The notes beneath the pieces were generated by a model, which saw only the letters and a list, made by a program, of their open reading frames with translations, ran no database searches and was not told the DNA's origin. This document shows, in pieces, positions 35,444-44,921 of a stretch of DNA of 64,000 nucleotides (positions are counted from its first letter, which is position 1; each line of letters opens with the position of its first letter). Position numbers and translations under genes: made by a program. Source of the stretch: Maridesulfovibrio sp. (GTDB lineage Bacteria > Desulfobacterota > Desulfovibrionia > Desulfovibrionales > Desulfovibrionaceae); NCBI RefSeq assembly GCF_963676065.1, contig NZ_OY780933.1:3614501-3678500 (forward strand), read 5' to 3'.

Positions 35444-36301
35444 ATGAAACAGGCAATAAAATTATTTTTTCTGGCACTCTTGGCAACCTTCCTACTGCCG
35501 CCGGTTTCCAGCGCCCAAAACATGGCCGATGGCCTTCAATGCCCTTCTGACTGGAATAGATCCAGAGCAGTCATTTTACGTTGGGACGTCAACAACCTCC
35601 TCAAACAATGCACTCCGCCGACAAATGACGCCGTAATTATGCTATACTCGAAAAGTACCTCAGATTCGCTACTTACAGAACTTAACAAGTGGACTCAGAA
35701 CTTGAAAAATAAAGGTTTGCCGTACCAGAGATTTTTAAATGAGCAGCCGGGGCACGTTTCCGGCTATCCGGCAATACTCAGATTTTTTTCCGGCTGGGAT
35801 CGTGATGGAAGATGGTACGATTCTTACCTTGTAGTCTCGCGCTACAGGGGAACAAACTATATCTTCATAGGATACGCAATGAAAGGCCATGACCGGGTAA
35901 GAATTCAAATGAGAAATGCCATGAACGCATGGCATTACCCCGGCGTTTTAGGACCGACTAATTCAGGTTATTCAAGTACCAACAACCAGAACCAGCAGGG
36001 ACCAGGTCCGGTCATCAGTCAGAATATCAACCCGGATACCAATTTAAATATCAACCCGACTATCAACGTAAACAGACCGGGCTGCACACGCCAACCCAGC
36101 CCTGAAGCCACGCCCCCTCTCGGCACGTATCAAAACGATTATGACACGGGATCCCCCAACTCAGGCAGCACGCATCAATACAAGCAGGATACAAATCCGG
36201 ACAACAACAATAGCGCTCCCGATAACTCAAAACCTGACACCAATAACCAGAACACCGACCGTCCCGCAGATGACAAGTTTCTCGATTATATGTTGAATTA
36301 G
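35444..36301 (+). CDS. Secreted protein of unknown function with Asn/Gln/Pro-rich tail
   Basis: A 285-aa protein I do not recognise. It has a clear signal peptide (KLFFLALLATFLLPPVSSA) and AAGGAGG 6 nt before the ATG. Residues 25-165 look globular, with Cys33 and Cys56 as a possible disulfide pair and motifs RWDVNNLL, GYPAILRFFSGWDRDGRW and YIFIGYAMKGHDR. From about 170 on the sequence is low-complexity, rich in Asn, Gln, Pro, Asp and Ser (NQNQQGPGP, NINPDTNLNINP). It may be an extracytoplasmic or surface protein. The gene stands alone between two inverted copies of a hairpin. Confidence 0.7.
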   Translation: MKQAIKLFFLALLATFLLPPVSSAQNMADGLQCPSDWNRSRAVILRWDVNNLLKQCTPPTNDAVIMLYSKSTSDSLLTELNKWTQNLKNKGLPYQRFLNEQPGHVSGYPAILRFFSGWDRDGRWYDSYLVVSRYRGTNYIFIGYAMKGHDRVRIQMRNAMNAWHYPGVLGPTNSGYSSTNNQNQQGPGPVISQNINPDTNLNINPTINVNRPGCTRQPSPEATPPLGTYQNDYDTGSPNSGSTHQYKQDTNPDNNNSAPDNSKPDTNNQNTDRPADDKFLDYMLN

Positions 36302-36363
36302 GAAGCTTGAAATTGCTCTAACACTGTCAACTGCAAGGGCCCCGTTAATCGCCCATCAGAATA

Positions 36364-36401
36364 AAAACACCCCCTGCTCCTTACGGAACTGGGGGTGTTC
36401 T
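36364..36401. terminator. Hairpin terminator, inverted twin of 35315-35352
   Basis: AAAACACCCCC and GGGGGTGTTCT with loop TGCTCCTTACGGAACT. It lies 63 bp behind the secreted-protein gene and 28 bp from the convergent small lipoprotein gene, so it can stop both transcripts. Confidence 0.8.
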
Positions 36402-36428
36402 GAATTTCGCTAAAGAATAAAATCGGAA

Positions 36429-36581
36429 CTACTTGCTGCTTCCACCTTTAGTGGCCGTACCAGAAACTGAGATCTGTCCCGCAGTTTCAACTGTTTTGCA
36501 GGCTATGCATGACAGGCAGAGCAGAGCCCCGAGAACTAAGATCAACAAATTTCTTTTCGTAAATCTCGAACAGAAATGCAT
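36429..36581 (-). CDS. Small lipoprotein (50 aa)
   Basis: A short frame easily missed by length cut-offs. It begins with basic residues (MHFCSRFTKR), then a hydrophobic stretch (NLLILVLGALLCLSCIAC) with a lipobox-like LSCIAC, then a Gly/Ser/Thr-rich tail (TAGQISVSGTATKGGSSK). Its ATG overlaps the stop of the upstream ModE-like gene (TAATG) and AGGGG lies about 8 nt upstream, both good signs of real translation. The function is unknown; the coupling suggests it is made together with the regulator. Confidence 0.7.
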   Translation of the reverse strand: MHFCSRFTKRNLLILVLGALLCLSCIACKTVETAGQISVSGTATKGGSSK

Positions 36582-36988
36582 TAATTTTTCCCCTTTTTCT
36601 CTTGGGCGATCCGTTCCATGTCCTCTTCATAAGAAGCTATATTCCATGGGAAGGACTTACGGGCAGTCATTACAGCAAAATTCTCCACTTCCTGCACCCA
36701 TTGACGGTAATCTTCCAACACTCGTTCACCAAGAGGAGTCAGGCTGCATCCTTTGCGGCCACGGGTCTTGAGCACGAGAGAATCGCCAAGGACTTCCTCA
36801 GTATTCTTGAGTCGGCCCCATGCCGCACGATAGGACATGCCGAGTGCCTTTGCCGCCTTGTTCAGCGAGCCCTGTTTTTCAATCTGCTCCAGCAGTTGCG
36901 CCCTTCCGAGTCCGAAAAGCATACCGTCCTCTGTTTCCAGCCAGAGATTCAACCGCACTCTAGGACAAAAAATTTCATCACTCGACAT
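36581..36988 (-). CDS. ModE-type winged-helix regulator without metal-binding domain
   Basis: A 135-aa protein equivalent to the N-terminal DNA-binding domain of ModE. LLEQIEKQGSLNKAAKALGMSYRAAWGRLKN is the LysR-like helix-turn-helix, and TRGRKGCSLTPLGERVLEDY the wing. The C-terminal molybdate-binding Mop/TOBE repeats of ModE are absent, so ligand sensing must occur by another route. ATG 36988 is used because GGAGG lies 8 nt upstream; a TTG one codon earlier is less likely. No molybdate transporter genes are adjacent. Confidence 0.85.
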   Translation of the reverse strand: MSSDEIFCPRVRLNLWLETEDGMLFGLGRAQLLEQIEKQGSLNKAAKALGMSYRAAWGRLKNTEEVLGDSLVLKTRGRKGCSLTPLGERVLEDYRQWVQEVENFAVMTARKSFPWNIASYEEDMERIAQEKKGKN

Positions 36989-37276
36989 CAACCACCCTCC
37001 TGAATATTAACAACTTGCTTTTGATCCAATGTTTTTTTTAGCATAAACAAAGCAGGCCACAAAGTATACGGTTCAGAGTTACAAGAATAAATCTACACTT
37101 CCAAAAAACAAGTTGCCACAAAAATCAGATTATACCCACCCAACTCTTGCTTTTCCTGAAACTGTAACTAAACTCCAAGCTCCGCAGCCGAATCCACCTT
37201 TCTGCTGATTTATTTGCAGCTAATCTGCAATATAAGACTGTCTACGATTCAAATATTTACGGAGTATTTCCACCTT

Positions 37277-38668
37277 ATGAATATAACCACAACGGACATG
37301 ACCAACGCTCCATATAGAACCATATGGACCCTGTCATGGCCGCAAATACTAATGATGCTATTTCACCTGATGATCGGCCTTGTCGATGTTTGGGTTGCAT
37401 CCAAACTTGGTCGTGAGATTCAGGCTTCCATGGGCATGATAAGCCAATCTCTGGTCTTTTTTCTGGTTATCGCAACTGCTACCGCCAACGGAACTGTGGC
37501 TGCCATCAGTCAGTCAATCGGCGCCGGCATGCATCGGCGGGCAACACGCTATATAGGACTGTGCATCATACTCAGTGCGATTTTAGGATCACTTATACTC
37601 CTTCTCGGTTTCCCCTTTCGTAACAGCATCCTAAGTCTACTGCAGGTACCGCAGCAGATGCAGCATGTAATGGAATACTTCATCGAGGTCTTCCTCTATC
37701 TCGTACCTCTTTATTACATGCTGATCATTACCAATGCCATTTTCAGAGCTCAGAAAAAAGTATTTCTGCCACTGTACAGCATGATTATCGTCACCGTACT
37801 AAATACCATCGGCGACCTTGGCTTCGGTATGGGCATGTGGGGTCTGCCGAATTTAGGATATAAAGGATTAGCATGGGCAACCTTCGGTTCGATTACTGCC
37901 GGGGCGATATTCAACATGATCACCCTGATCCGCATGGGACATCTGCGGCGTAAAAGCCTCGCCCCGCTCCGCTGGATGAAGAGCGCTTTTCCCTATCTGT
38001 TTAAAGTCGCATGGCCCAGCGGTTTGATGCAGCTGGTCTGGCATTCCGGTTACATGGTACTGTACTCTATTACCGCCAGTCTGCCCGAGAATAACATTAT
38101 CGCGCTGGCAGGTATGACCGCCGGCATCCGAATTGAATCGATTCTTTTTCTGCCCGCATTCGCCTTCAACATGACTGCTTCCATCATTATCGGTCATTAT
38201 CTTGGAGACGGCAAAGCTGAAGAAGCCAAGAAATTCGGATATAGAATACTATTTCTGGCTATCGGATTCCTGAGTGTCACTGCTTTACTGCTCTGGCAGG
38301 TCATTTATCCGGTAACCTCCATCATTGCCCCTGATCAGGTGGTACTTGATGAAGCCGTAAACTATCTTTACTATAACATGCTTGCTATCCCATTTACCCT
38401 GACCTCCATGATTATGGCCGGGGCTTTAAACGGAGCAGGAGCAACAATCTACAACCTGTTCATTTTCGCCATCACAGTCTGGGGTTGCAGACTGCCGCTT
38501 GCTTATGTGCTTGGACACGAAGTACTGCATTCAGCGACAGGAATCTGGATGGCTATGCTTATCTCGCAGGGGGTACAGGCTGTTATAATCTTTTACACAT
38601 TTTCGTGCAAAAACTGGCAGAAGTTCAGCATGATCAAGAAAAAAAACAAAAGGACCAGTAATGCCTAA
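37277..38668 (+). CDS. MATE family efflux transporter
   Basis: A 463-aa membrane protein with about twelve hydrophobic segments. GLVDVWVASKLGREIQASMGM and ANGTVAAISQSIGAG are the MATE N-half motifs and FNMTASIIIGHYLGDGKAEEAKK the equivalent C-half segment. It is only distantly similar to the MATE protein at 14001-15332. ATG 37277 is chosen over 37214 because the longer form adds an unconserved N-terminal tail. The 3' end overlaps the DUF2156 gene by 8 nt, implying a two-gene operon. Confidence 0.87.
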   Translation: MNITTTDMTNAPYRTIWTLSWPQILMMLFHLMIGLVDVWVASKLGREIQASMGMISQSLVFFLVIATATANGTVAAISQSIGAGMHRRATRYIGLCIILSAILGSLILLLGFPFRNSILSLLQVPQQMQHVMEYFIEVFLYLVPLYYMLIITNAIFRAQKKVFLPLYSMIIVTVLNTIGDLGFGMGMWGLPNLGYKGLAWATFGSITAGAIFNMITLIRMGHLRRKSLAPLRWMKSAFPYLFKVAWPSGLMQLVWHSGYMVLYSITASLPENNIIALAGMTAGIRIESILFLPAFAFNMTASIIIGHYLGDGKAEEAKKFGYRILFLAIGFLSVTALLLWQVIYPVTSIIAPDQVVLDEAVNYLYYNMLAIPFTLTSMIMAGALNGAGATIYNLFIFAITVWGCRLPLAYVLGHEVLHSATGIWMAMLISQGVQAVIIFYTFSCKNWQKFSMIKKKNKRTSNA

Positions 38669-39545
38669 TAAATTCAAAACAATTACCCTTGAATGTCAGG
38701 ACAAATTTGAAAAAGCTCTCGCGGCCTGTCCACAACATACATCCGACTACACCTTCGCCAATATCTGGGGTTGGACCGATCATTACGGTCTTGAACTCCA
38801 GTGCGGAGATTCCGGTTTGATCCATGTGCGCCAGACCAAGCCAGAAATTATTAACTGGGCTCCCATCGGCGACTGGTTCAGTGCTGACTGGGAAAAATGC
38901 TCTCTCATGAACACTTCCGGCACCAAATTCACCCGTATACCGGAAAAACTGGCATTACATCTTAAAGATATCTTCGGTGATAAGATTGAAATAACCGAAA
39001 ATCGCGATCATTTCGATTACGTCTATTCCGTTCAGGAACTCATTGAATTGAGAGGTAACCGTTTTCATAAAAAGAAAAATCTCTACCGTCAGTTCATGAA
39101 AAAATACGACTACGAATACCGTGAAATCACCCCGGATTGCGTGGAAGAAGTACTGGAGATGCAGCTTGAATGGTATCGCTGGCAGGAAGAAAACAACTCC
39201 TCTCCTGCTTTGGTAGCGGAAAACACAGCCATCGCCAAAGTTCTTAAGGAAATGGACACCATCCACAACCTCACCGGCGGCACACTGCGCATCGACAATC
39301 GCATTATCGCCTACACCATCGCCGAATCATTAGGTGATGACGACATCGTTATCCACTTTGAAAAAGGAAATACCTACTTCAAGGGCGTATATCAGGCCAT
39401 AAACCAGATGTTCCTTGAAAATACAGCCAGCGACAAAAAATTCGTCAATAGAGAACAAGACCTCGGCGAACCGGGACTGCGCAAAGCCAAAGAATCTTAT
39501 AATCCCGTACATTTTATGAAAAAATACGAGATTACGGTTTTATAA
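38661..39545 (+). CDS. DUF2156 protein (phosphatidylglycerol lysyltransferase-like)
   Basis: A 294-aa protein of the DUF2156 group, which shares the acyltransferase (GNAT-like) fold of the MprF catalytic domain. Typical segments are SDYTFANIWGWTDHYGLEL near the N-terminus, RGNRFHKKKNLYRQFMKKYDYEYREI in the middle, and QAINQMFLENTASDKKFVNREQDLGEPGLRKAKESYNP near the end. Solitary DUF2156 proteins in Desulfovibrio have no settled substrate; transfer of an amino acid to a lipid or small molecule is possible. Coupled to the upstream MATE gene by an 8-nt overlap. Confidence 0.82.
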   Translation: MPNKFKTITLECQDKFEKALAACPQHTSDYTFANIWGWTDHYGLELQCGDSGLIHVRQTKPEIINWAPIGDWFSADWEKCSLMNTSGTKFTRIPEKLALHLKDIFGDKIEITENRDHFDYVYSVQELIELRGNRFHKKKNLYRQFMKKYDYEYREITPDCVEEVLEMQLEWYRWQEENNSSPALVAENTAIAKVLKEMDTIHNLTGGTLRIDNRIIAYTIAESLGDDDIVIHFEKGNTYFKGVYQAINQMFLENTASDKKFVNREQDLGEPGLRKAKESYNPVHFMKKYEITVL

Positions 39546-39582
39546 ATTTGTTTTGAGTTGATGCGCTTAGCGCTCTCCATTC

Positions 39583-39662
39583 AATTGATTTTGCCTCCGG
39601 CGGCTTAGCCCTTTTTAAAAAAGGGCTAAGACCCCCAAAAACTTTTAATAGTTTTTAATTGG
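39583..39662. repeat. Dispersed intergenic element with terminator-like hairpin
   Basis: GCCTCCGGCGGC is followed by a perfect hairpin CTTAGCCCTTTTT/AAAAAGGGCTAAG and then CCCCCAAAAACTTTTAATA. A palindromic head GCGCTTAGCGC lies just upstream (39562-39572). Shortened head-only copies follow the next two genes (near 41018 and 43193). Confidence 0.65.
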
Positions 39663-39719
39663 GGGCCGTATATTAGATTCAAAAACGGCGAAGCTGACTA
39701 AAATTTCTTTGGCATCCTT

Positions 39720-41015
39720 ATGTTTTTTACACAGACAGAAAGAAAAAGATTCGTAGTACTGGGGCTGGATGGACTTCCGGCCCCACTTGCGTTGAAATGG
39801 GCGAAGAAACTTCCCAATCTTTCCCGAATTGCCGAGAAATGCGGCCCCATAAACGCTGAACTGCCGGAACTCTCGCCTGTAAACTGGACATCTTTCTTCA
39901 CTGCCCGAAAACCGGAAAAACACGGCCTGTACGGTTTCACGTCCATTGATCCGCAGGATTACACGCTCTCGATCAACAACTTTGAGCAGGTACTCTGTCC
40001 GACTGTCTTTGATGCACTGGGCGAGCAGGGACTGGTCAGCAAGGTTATCAATCTGCCCAACACCTACCCCGCCAAGCCGTTGCGGGGTATGCTTATTTCC
40101 GGTTTTGTGGCGGACTCCATTGAAAAGGCAGTGCAGCCGCCCTTTCTAATCGGTCCTTTGCGCGATTCAGGATACCAGCTGGAAGCAGATACCAGCCGTG
40201 GAATCATGGCCCCGGACTATCTTTTCGAGCAGGTCGCTCATACCCTTAAAGGCCGCCTGAACGCGCTCGAAATGCTCTGGAACGATCTTGCGTGGGATTT
40301 ATTCACCATCGTCCTTACCGAGACGGACCGCCTTTTCCATTTCTTCTACCCGGCTTTTGAGGACGAAAACCATCCCCTGTACCCGAAAGCTCTGGATTTC
40401 ATGTGCCAATGGGATCAGGCAATCGGTTTGGTGCTCGATAAATTCGAGGCCCTGCCGGGTGAAAAGAAACTTATTTCATTTGCCGACCACGGCTTTGCCG
40501 CCCTTGAAACTGAAGTAGACCTAAACACTTTTCTGGTTCAGCACGGTTATCTTGAATACACATGTCCGGCCAAAAGCCAATGGGATTCCACGGTAATATC
40601 AGCAAACAGCAAAGCATTTGCCCTTGACCCCGGAAGAATATATATCCATACATCTGAATTTGCGCGCGGGCAGGTTGATACGGAACAGGCCGAGATTATC
40701 ACGGCTGAAATCGCCGAAAAGCTTATGAAGCTTAAGTTCAACGGTCAGCAGGTAATGGCACAAGTCTTGACTAAAGAGGAAGCTTACGGCGAGAATCCGA
40801 TTGGCAATCCGCCGGACCTGATCTGCACCGCCAGACCGGGCTTCGACCTCAAGGCCAAGTTTGACCGCATGGAAATCTTCGGCTTCCACGGCAGAACCGG
40901 GACGCATACTGTAAATGATGCATTTTTCTATAGTTCCGACGGCCAGCAGATAAGAAGTATGCACCAGACCGGGAAAATCATACTTGACTGGTTTAATATC
41001 TGTCTGCCAGATTGA
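39720..41015 (+). CDS. Alkaline-phosphatase-superfamily phosphodiesterase/nucleotide pyrophosphatase
   Basis: A 431-aa cytoplasmic-looking enzyme of the type I phosphodiesterase family. VVLGLDGLPAPLALKWA carries the first metal Asp, ELSPVNWTSFFTARKPEKHG the nucleophile region (Asn-Trp-Thr), LTETDRLFHFFYP the second metal cluster, and SFADHGFAALETEVDL and GFHGRTGTHTVND the remaining His/Asp ligands. Substrates of this family are phosphodiesters, nucleotide sugars or phosphonates; none can be chosen here. It has no signal peptide. Confidence 0.87.
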   Translation: MFFTQTERKRFVVLGLDGLPAPLALKWAKKLPNLSRIAEKCGPINAELPELSPVNWTSFFTARKPEKHGLYGFTSIDPQDYTLSINNFEQVLCPTVFDALGEQGLVSKVINLPNTYPAKPLRGMLISGFVADSIEKAVQPPFLIGPLRDSGYQLEADTSRGIMAPDYLFEQVAHTLKGRLNALEMLWNDLAWDLFTIVLTETDRLFHFFYPAFEDENHPLYPKALDFMCQWDQAIGLVLDKFEALPGEKKLISFADHGFAALETEVDLNTFLVQHGYLEYTCPAKSQWDSTVISANSKAFALDPGRIYIHTSEFARGQVDTEQAEIITAEIAEKLMKLKFNGQQVMAQVLTKEEAYGENPIGNPPDLICTARPGFDLKAKFDRMEIFGFHGRTGTHTVNDAFFYSSDGQQIRSMHQTGKIILDWFNICLPD

Positions 41016-41071
41016 TTAGATGCGCTATCGCGCTTTTAAATAAAAACATTTAGCCTCCTAAGGCATCCAAT

Positions 41072-43189
41072 ATGATCGATTTCAAAAAAGAATTAAATCC
41101 CGCTCAGTATGAAGCTGCTACACATCCTCAGGGACCGGTGCTGGTAATTGCAGGCGCGGGAAGCGGCAAAACACGTACAATCGTATACCGTCTGGCTTGG
41201 CTGGTGGAGCAGGGAATTCCGCCCGAATCCATCCTGCTGATGACCTTTACCCGCAAGGCAGCGCAAGAAATGCTGCAGCGGACCGAGCTGATTCTGGGCA
41301 GGCCTCTTAACGGCACACAAGGCGGAACATTTCACGCATTCGCATATTCAGTCCTGCGCCAGAACGCTAATGAAATCGGCTTTCCGAACGGCATCACCCT
41401 CATGGACCGCAGCGACAGCGAAGCGGCGGTCAAAGAAGTAAAAGACAGTTTAAAACTCGGAAAGGGCGACCGCTCGTATCCCAAAAAATCAACTCTGCTT
41501 GATATGATCAGCAAATCGCGAAACAAAGAAGTTTCCATCGATACGCTGGTTAATTCCGAAGCTTTTCATCTGGCCACATACGCTTCCGAGATTGAAGAAA
41601 TAGCCAATGAGTATGCTGTTTATAAAAAACAGCACGGCCTGATGGACTACGACGACATGCTCTTCTATCTGGAAGATCTGCTGCAAAAAGACAAATTTTT
41701 GCGCAATTCACTACGCTCCCGTTATCAGTACATCATGGTGGACGAATATCAGGATACCAACCTTGTGCAGGCCCGTATTGTTCAGCTTCTGGCAGGCAAG
41801 AACGGAAATGTCATGGCGGTTGGCGATGATGCCCAGTCCATCTATTCTTTTCGTGGTGCTGACGTCACCAACATCCTTAAATTTCCAGATATTTTTGAAG
41901 ATGTTAAAATGGTACGTCTGGAGCAGAATTACCGCTCTACCCAGCCTATTCTGGATCTGACCAACGCCATTCTGGATGGGGCCGAAATCAAATTTGATAA
42001 GAAGCTCTTTACCGAACAGACATGGGGAAACAAGCCCCAGCTTATGGTTCCGCTCAGTGATTTCAGCCAGTCCAACAGAGTGCTGGACCGAATCATTGAA
42101 TTACAGAAAAAACACGGTCCTGAAGAAGTTGCCGTTCTTTTCCGCGCCGGATACCAGAGCTACGGACTCGAAGTTGCGCTCAAAAGGCTCGGGGTGGGAT
42201 TCAAAAAATACGGCGGCCTGAAATTTAACGAAGCGGCTCACATAAAAGACGTGCTGTCCTTCATGCGTCTGGTCAGCAATCCGGCGGACATCATCGCATG
42301 GCAGCGCACCCTTGGACACATCAAAGGTGTCGGTCCTAAAACCGCAACCAAAATCGCCAATGCGGTAATATCAGCGGATCAGAAGGCTTTGGGCAAATTC
42401 ACTAAAAAATATGAATTGCTGAAGGACATCCTGCGAGATCTCGATGGGTTGCGTAAACAAAAATCTTCGCCCTCAACCTGTCTTGAGGTCATCGTCCCCC
42501 TCTACAGACCGTTGCTGGTAGCCCAGTATCCCGACGATTATCCGCGCCGTGAGGCCGGAATCGAACAACTCAGCCAGATTGCATCCAACTACGATGATCT
42601 GGAATTTTTCCTGACCGATCTCTGCCTTGACCCGGACCAGCATAACGAAGAAGAAAAAGTTGAGGATGTAGTCACCCTTTCCACCATTCATTCCGCTAAA
42701 GGGCTAGAGTGGAACGCGGTTATCATCATAGATCTTGTGGAAGATAGGTTTCCCTCCCGCAAATCAATGCAGAAGCCTAATGAGTACGAGGAAGAGCGCC
42801 GCCTGCTTTATGTGGCCTGTACCCGTGCGCGGCAGGAACTCATCATGTGCGCTCCGGCTTCAATCAACCGCAAAAACACTGACTTTTCCGAGCCAGCTGT
42901 ACCCAGCCCCTTCCTGCGTGAACTTGATCCGGAACTTTTTGAAGAATTGCAGGAATCATATTCCGGCGGCATGAATATCAAGAAAAATACGCCTGTGCGT
43001 GCTGAATCATATGAGTCCCCCTCTGCTTCGCCTGCCCGTAAAACACCGCCCATGAAAATGGGACATTGTAAGCATAAAATATTCGGGCGCGGTAAAATCA
43101 TCGAATACATAGAGCCGAATAAGCTGCGCATCAATTTCCCCGGCTTCGGTCCCAAGGTCATTGTCGAAGATTTTGTTGAAATGCTATAG
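41072..43189 (+). CDS. UvrD/PcrA-type superfamily 1 DNA helicase
   Basis: A 705-aa helicase with the full SF1A motif set: Q-motif LNPAQYEAA, motif I VIAGAGSGKTRTIVYRLAWL, Ia LLMTFTRKAAQEM, II VDEYQDTN, III AVGDDAQSIYSFRGA, IV LEQNYRST, V LSTIHSAKGLEWNAV, VI RLLYVACTRARQEL. The C-terminal segment (GHCKHKIFGRGKIIEYIEPNKLRINFPGFG) is the Tudor-like region that binds RNA polymerase in PcrA/UvrD. It unwinds DNA 3' to 5' in repair. UvrD, PcrA and Rep cannot be told apart here. It is followed 39 bp later by thiL. Confidence 0.93.
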   Translation: MIDFKKELNPAQYEAATHPQGPVLVIAGAGSGKTRTIVYRLAWLVEQGIPPESILLMTFTRKAAQEMLQRTELILGRPLNGTQGGTFHAFAYSVLRQNANEIGFPNGITLMDRSDSEAAVKEVKDSLKLGKGDRSYPKKSTLLDMISKSRNKEVSIDTLVNSEAFHLATYASEIEEIANEYAVYKKQHGLMDYDDMLFYLEDLLQKDKFLRNSLRSRYQYIMVDEYQDTNLVQARIVQLLAGKNGNVMAVGDDAQSIYSFRGADVTNILKFPDIFEDVKMVRLEQNYRSTQPILDLTNAILDGAEIKFDKKLFTEQTWGNKPQLMVPLSDFSQSNRVLDRIIELQKKHGPEEVAVLFRAGYQSYGLEVALKRLGVGFKKYGGLKFNEAAHIKDVLSFMRLVSNPADIIAWQRTLGHIKGVGPKTATKIANAVISADQKALGKFTKKYELLKDILRDLDGLRKQKSSPSTCLEVIVPLYRPLLVAQYPDDYPRREAGIEQLSQIASNYDDLEFFLTDLCLDPDQHNEEEKVEDVVTLSTIHSAKGLEWNAVIIIDLVEDRFPSRKSMQKPNEYEEERRLLYVACTRARQELIMCAPASINRKNTDFSEPAVPSPFLRELDPELFEELQESYSGGMNIKKNTPVRAESYESPSASPARKTPPMKMGHCKHKIFGRGKIIEYIEPNKLRINFPGFGPKVIVEDFVEML

Positions 43190-43228
43190 CTGAGGCGATT
43201 CGCGCTTTTGGAAAAGGGGAGGCAAATT

Positions 43229-44200
43229 ATGACTGAATTAAATTCTGAGCAGGACTTTCTGACGTTAATAGATAAATACTTTCCGTCCGAGAACGGGCAC
43301 GTCACTCTCGGACGCGGCGATGATTGTTCCATCCTGCGAACAGAAAAAGACCTTTGCATCAGCAAAGATTTATTTCTGGAAGATATACATTTCAGGAGAT
43401 CATATTTCTCCGCGGCAGACATCGGTTATAAATCCCTAGCGGTCAACATCAGTGATATTGCGGCCATGGGCGGACAGCCAAGCGGCTTCGCTCTAGGCTT
43501 GATTGTTCCCCCCGATCTGGAGTGCGAATTCTGGGAACCTTTTTTTAAGTCCATGTCCATCCTTGCAGAGCAAAACGGACTGATTCTGGCTGGAGGCGAT
43601 CTTTCCGGAGGACAATATCTGGGGATTTCCGTAACGGTCTGGGGCGAACCTGCCGGCGGACGCTTTCTTTCACGCGGAAATGCTGAACAGGGAGACGTAT
43701 TGTTTCTGCATGGACCGGCCGGTTTGGCCCGCACCGGGTTACTTTCCCTGGAGGAAAATACGGCTGAAGCGATCAGGAATTTCCCGCAAAGTACAGCTCA
43801 CCACCTTCGTCCGCCAATGCGAGTAAACGCCGGTATTCAGCTGGCCCGGTCACCACACGTGAAAGGACTAATGGATCTATCAGACGGTCTGGCCCGCGAC
43901 CTGCCCCGTTTTCTGCGCTGCTGCGAAGAAAATGCAGGCGCAGACATTTCACTGCCGGAATCACAACTGCATGAAGAGGTTATCCGCTATGCGAAATCAA
44001 AATCTATTTCTGCCTCGGAACATGCCTTTCTAGGAGGCGAGGATTATGCTCTTTTCGGAGCGACCTCTGCTGAGGAATTTACAGAACTGGCAGCGGCAAT
44101 TCCCGGCCTGCAAAAGATAGGAACAGTCACCGCCGACAGCAGGATTACACTTAACGGAAAAGAATACACAGCCACAGGATTTGATCATTTCTCAGCCTGA
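43229..44200 (+). CDS. thiL: Thiamine-monophosphate kinase
   Basis: A 323-aa kinase converting thiamine monophosphate to the diphosphate. LGRGDDCSIL is the N-terminal metal/nucleotide loop, KSLAVNISDIAAMGGQPSGFALGL is the PurM-fold signature (LAVNLSDIAAMGA type), GGDLSGG and MDLSDGLARDLPRF are ATP/Mg sites, and FLGGEDYAL is the last conserved loop. GGGGAGG lies 6 nt before ATG 43229. It converges with the hemolysin III gene, leaving a single base between the two coding regions. Confidence 0.93.
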   Translation: MTELNSEQDFLTLIDKYFPSENGHVTLGRGDDCSILRTEKDLCISKDLFLEDIHFRRSYFSAADIGYKSLAVNISDIAAMGGQPSGFALGLIVPPDLECEFWEPFFKSMSILAEQNGLILAGGDLSGGQYLGISVTVWGEPAGGRFLSRGNAEQGDVLFLHGPAGLARTGLLSLEENTAEAIRNFPQSTAHHLRPPMRVNAGIQLARSPHVKGLMDLSDGLARDLPRFLRCCEENAGADISLPESQLHEEVIRYAKSKSISASEHAFLGGEDYALFGATSAEEFTELAAAIPGLQKIGTVTADSRITLNGKEYTATGFDHFSA

Positions 44201-44201
44201 T

Positions 44202-44858
44202 CTACCACCCCAATTCGGTAATATATTCATACATTACCCAGAAATGACAAAAACTTCCGGCCATGACGAAAACATGAAATATCTCGTGAAATCCAAAAAA
44301 ATCCGGCCATGGATCAGGTCTTTTCAAAGCGTAAATAACAGCACCTACCGAATACATGATTCCGCCGGCCAGAAGCCAAAGCAAGGCTCCGGTCTGAAGA
44401 GCCTTAACTAAAGGATAAGCGCCTACAATAACCAGCCATCCCATGGCAAGGTAAAAACCGGTAGAAAGCCATCGGGGCGCGTCCAGCCAGATCATCTTGG
44501 TTATTATCCCGGCTACAGCCATTGTCCAGATTGCTGCGAATAACGACCAGCCCCACACTCCCTTGAGCCCCAAAAGACAAATCGGCGTATAAGTCGCGGC
44601 GATATAGACATAGATCATGGAGTGATCCAGCTTACGCAGCCACATTATCCCCCTCTTGGAAAGGGGCAGCCAGTGGTACAAAGTACTTGCCAGATAAAGC
44701 AGAATCATCCCCCCGCCGAAGACGGAAAACGTGACTACGTGCATCACACTTGTAGGATTCACGGAAGCCGCAAGAAGCATGACAAGTCCGATAATTGCGA
44801 GACAAAAGCCAACAAAATGAGTCAATCCGCTCATAGGATCTCTAACATACTGCAACAT
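44202..44858 (-). CDS. Hemolysin III family (PAQR/TrhA) membrane protein
   Basis: A 218-aa protein with seven predicted membrane helices. The family His/Ser/Asp residues are visible in NPTSV-region helices and in ASTLYHWLPLS and RKLDHSMIYVYIAATYTPI; FGFHEIFHVFVMAGSFCHFW carries the C-terminal His pair of the PAQR metal site. Members regulate membrane energetics; true haemolysis is rarely shown. ATG 44858 is preferred over 44891 because GGAGG lies 7 nt upstream. Confidence 0.9.
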   Translation of the reverse strand: MLQYVRDPMSGLTHFVGFCLAIIGLVMLLAASVNPTSVMHVVTFSVFGGGMILLYLASTLYHWLPLSKRGIMWLRKLDHSMIYVYIAATYTPICLLGLKGVWGWSLFAAIWTMAVAGIITKMIWLDAPRWLSTGFYLAMGWLVIVGAYPLVKALQTGALLWLLAGGIMYSVGAVIYALKRPDPWPDFFGFHEIFHVFVMAGSFCHFWVMYEYITELGW

Positions 44859-44921
44859 CGCCAATCCTCCGGCAAAGCCCGACTTAAACATTTGTTTAAT
44901 AAAAACGATATAAGTCTACAT

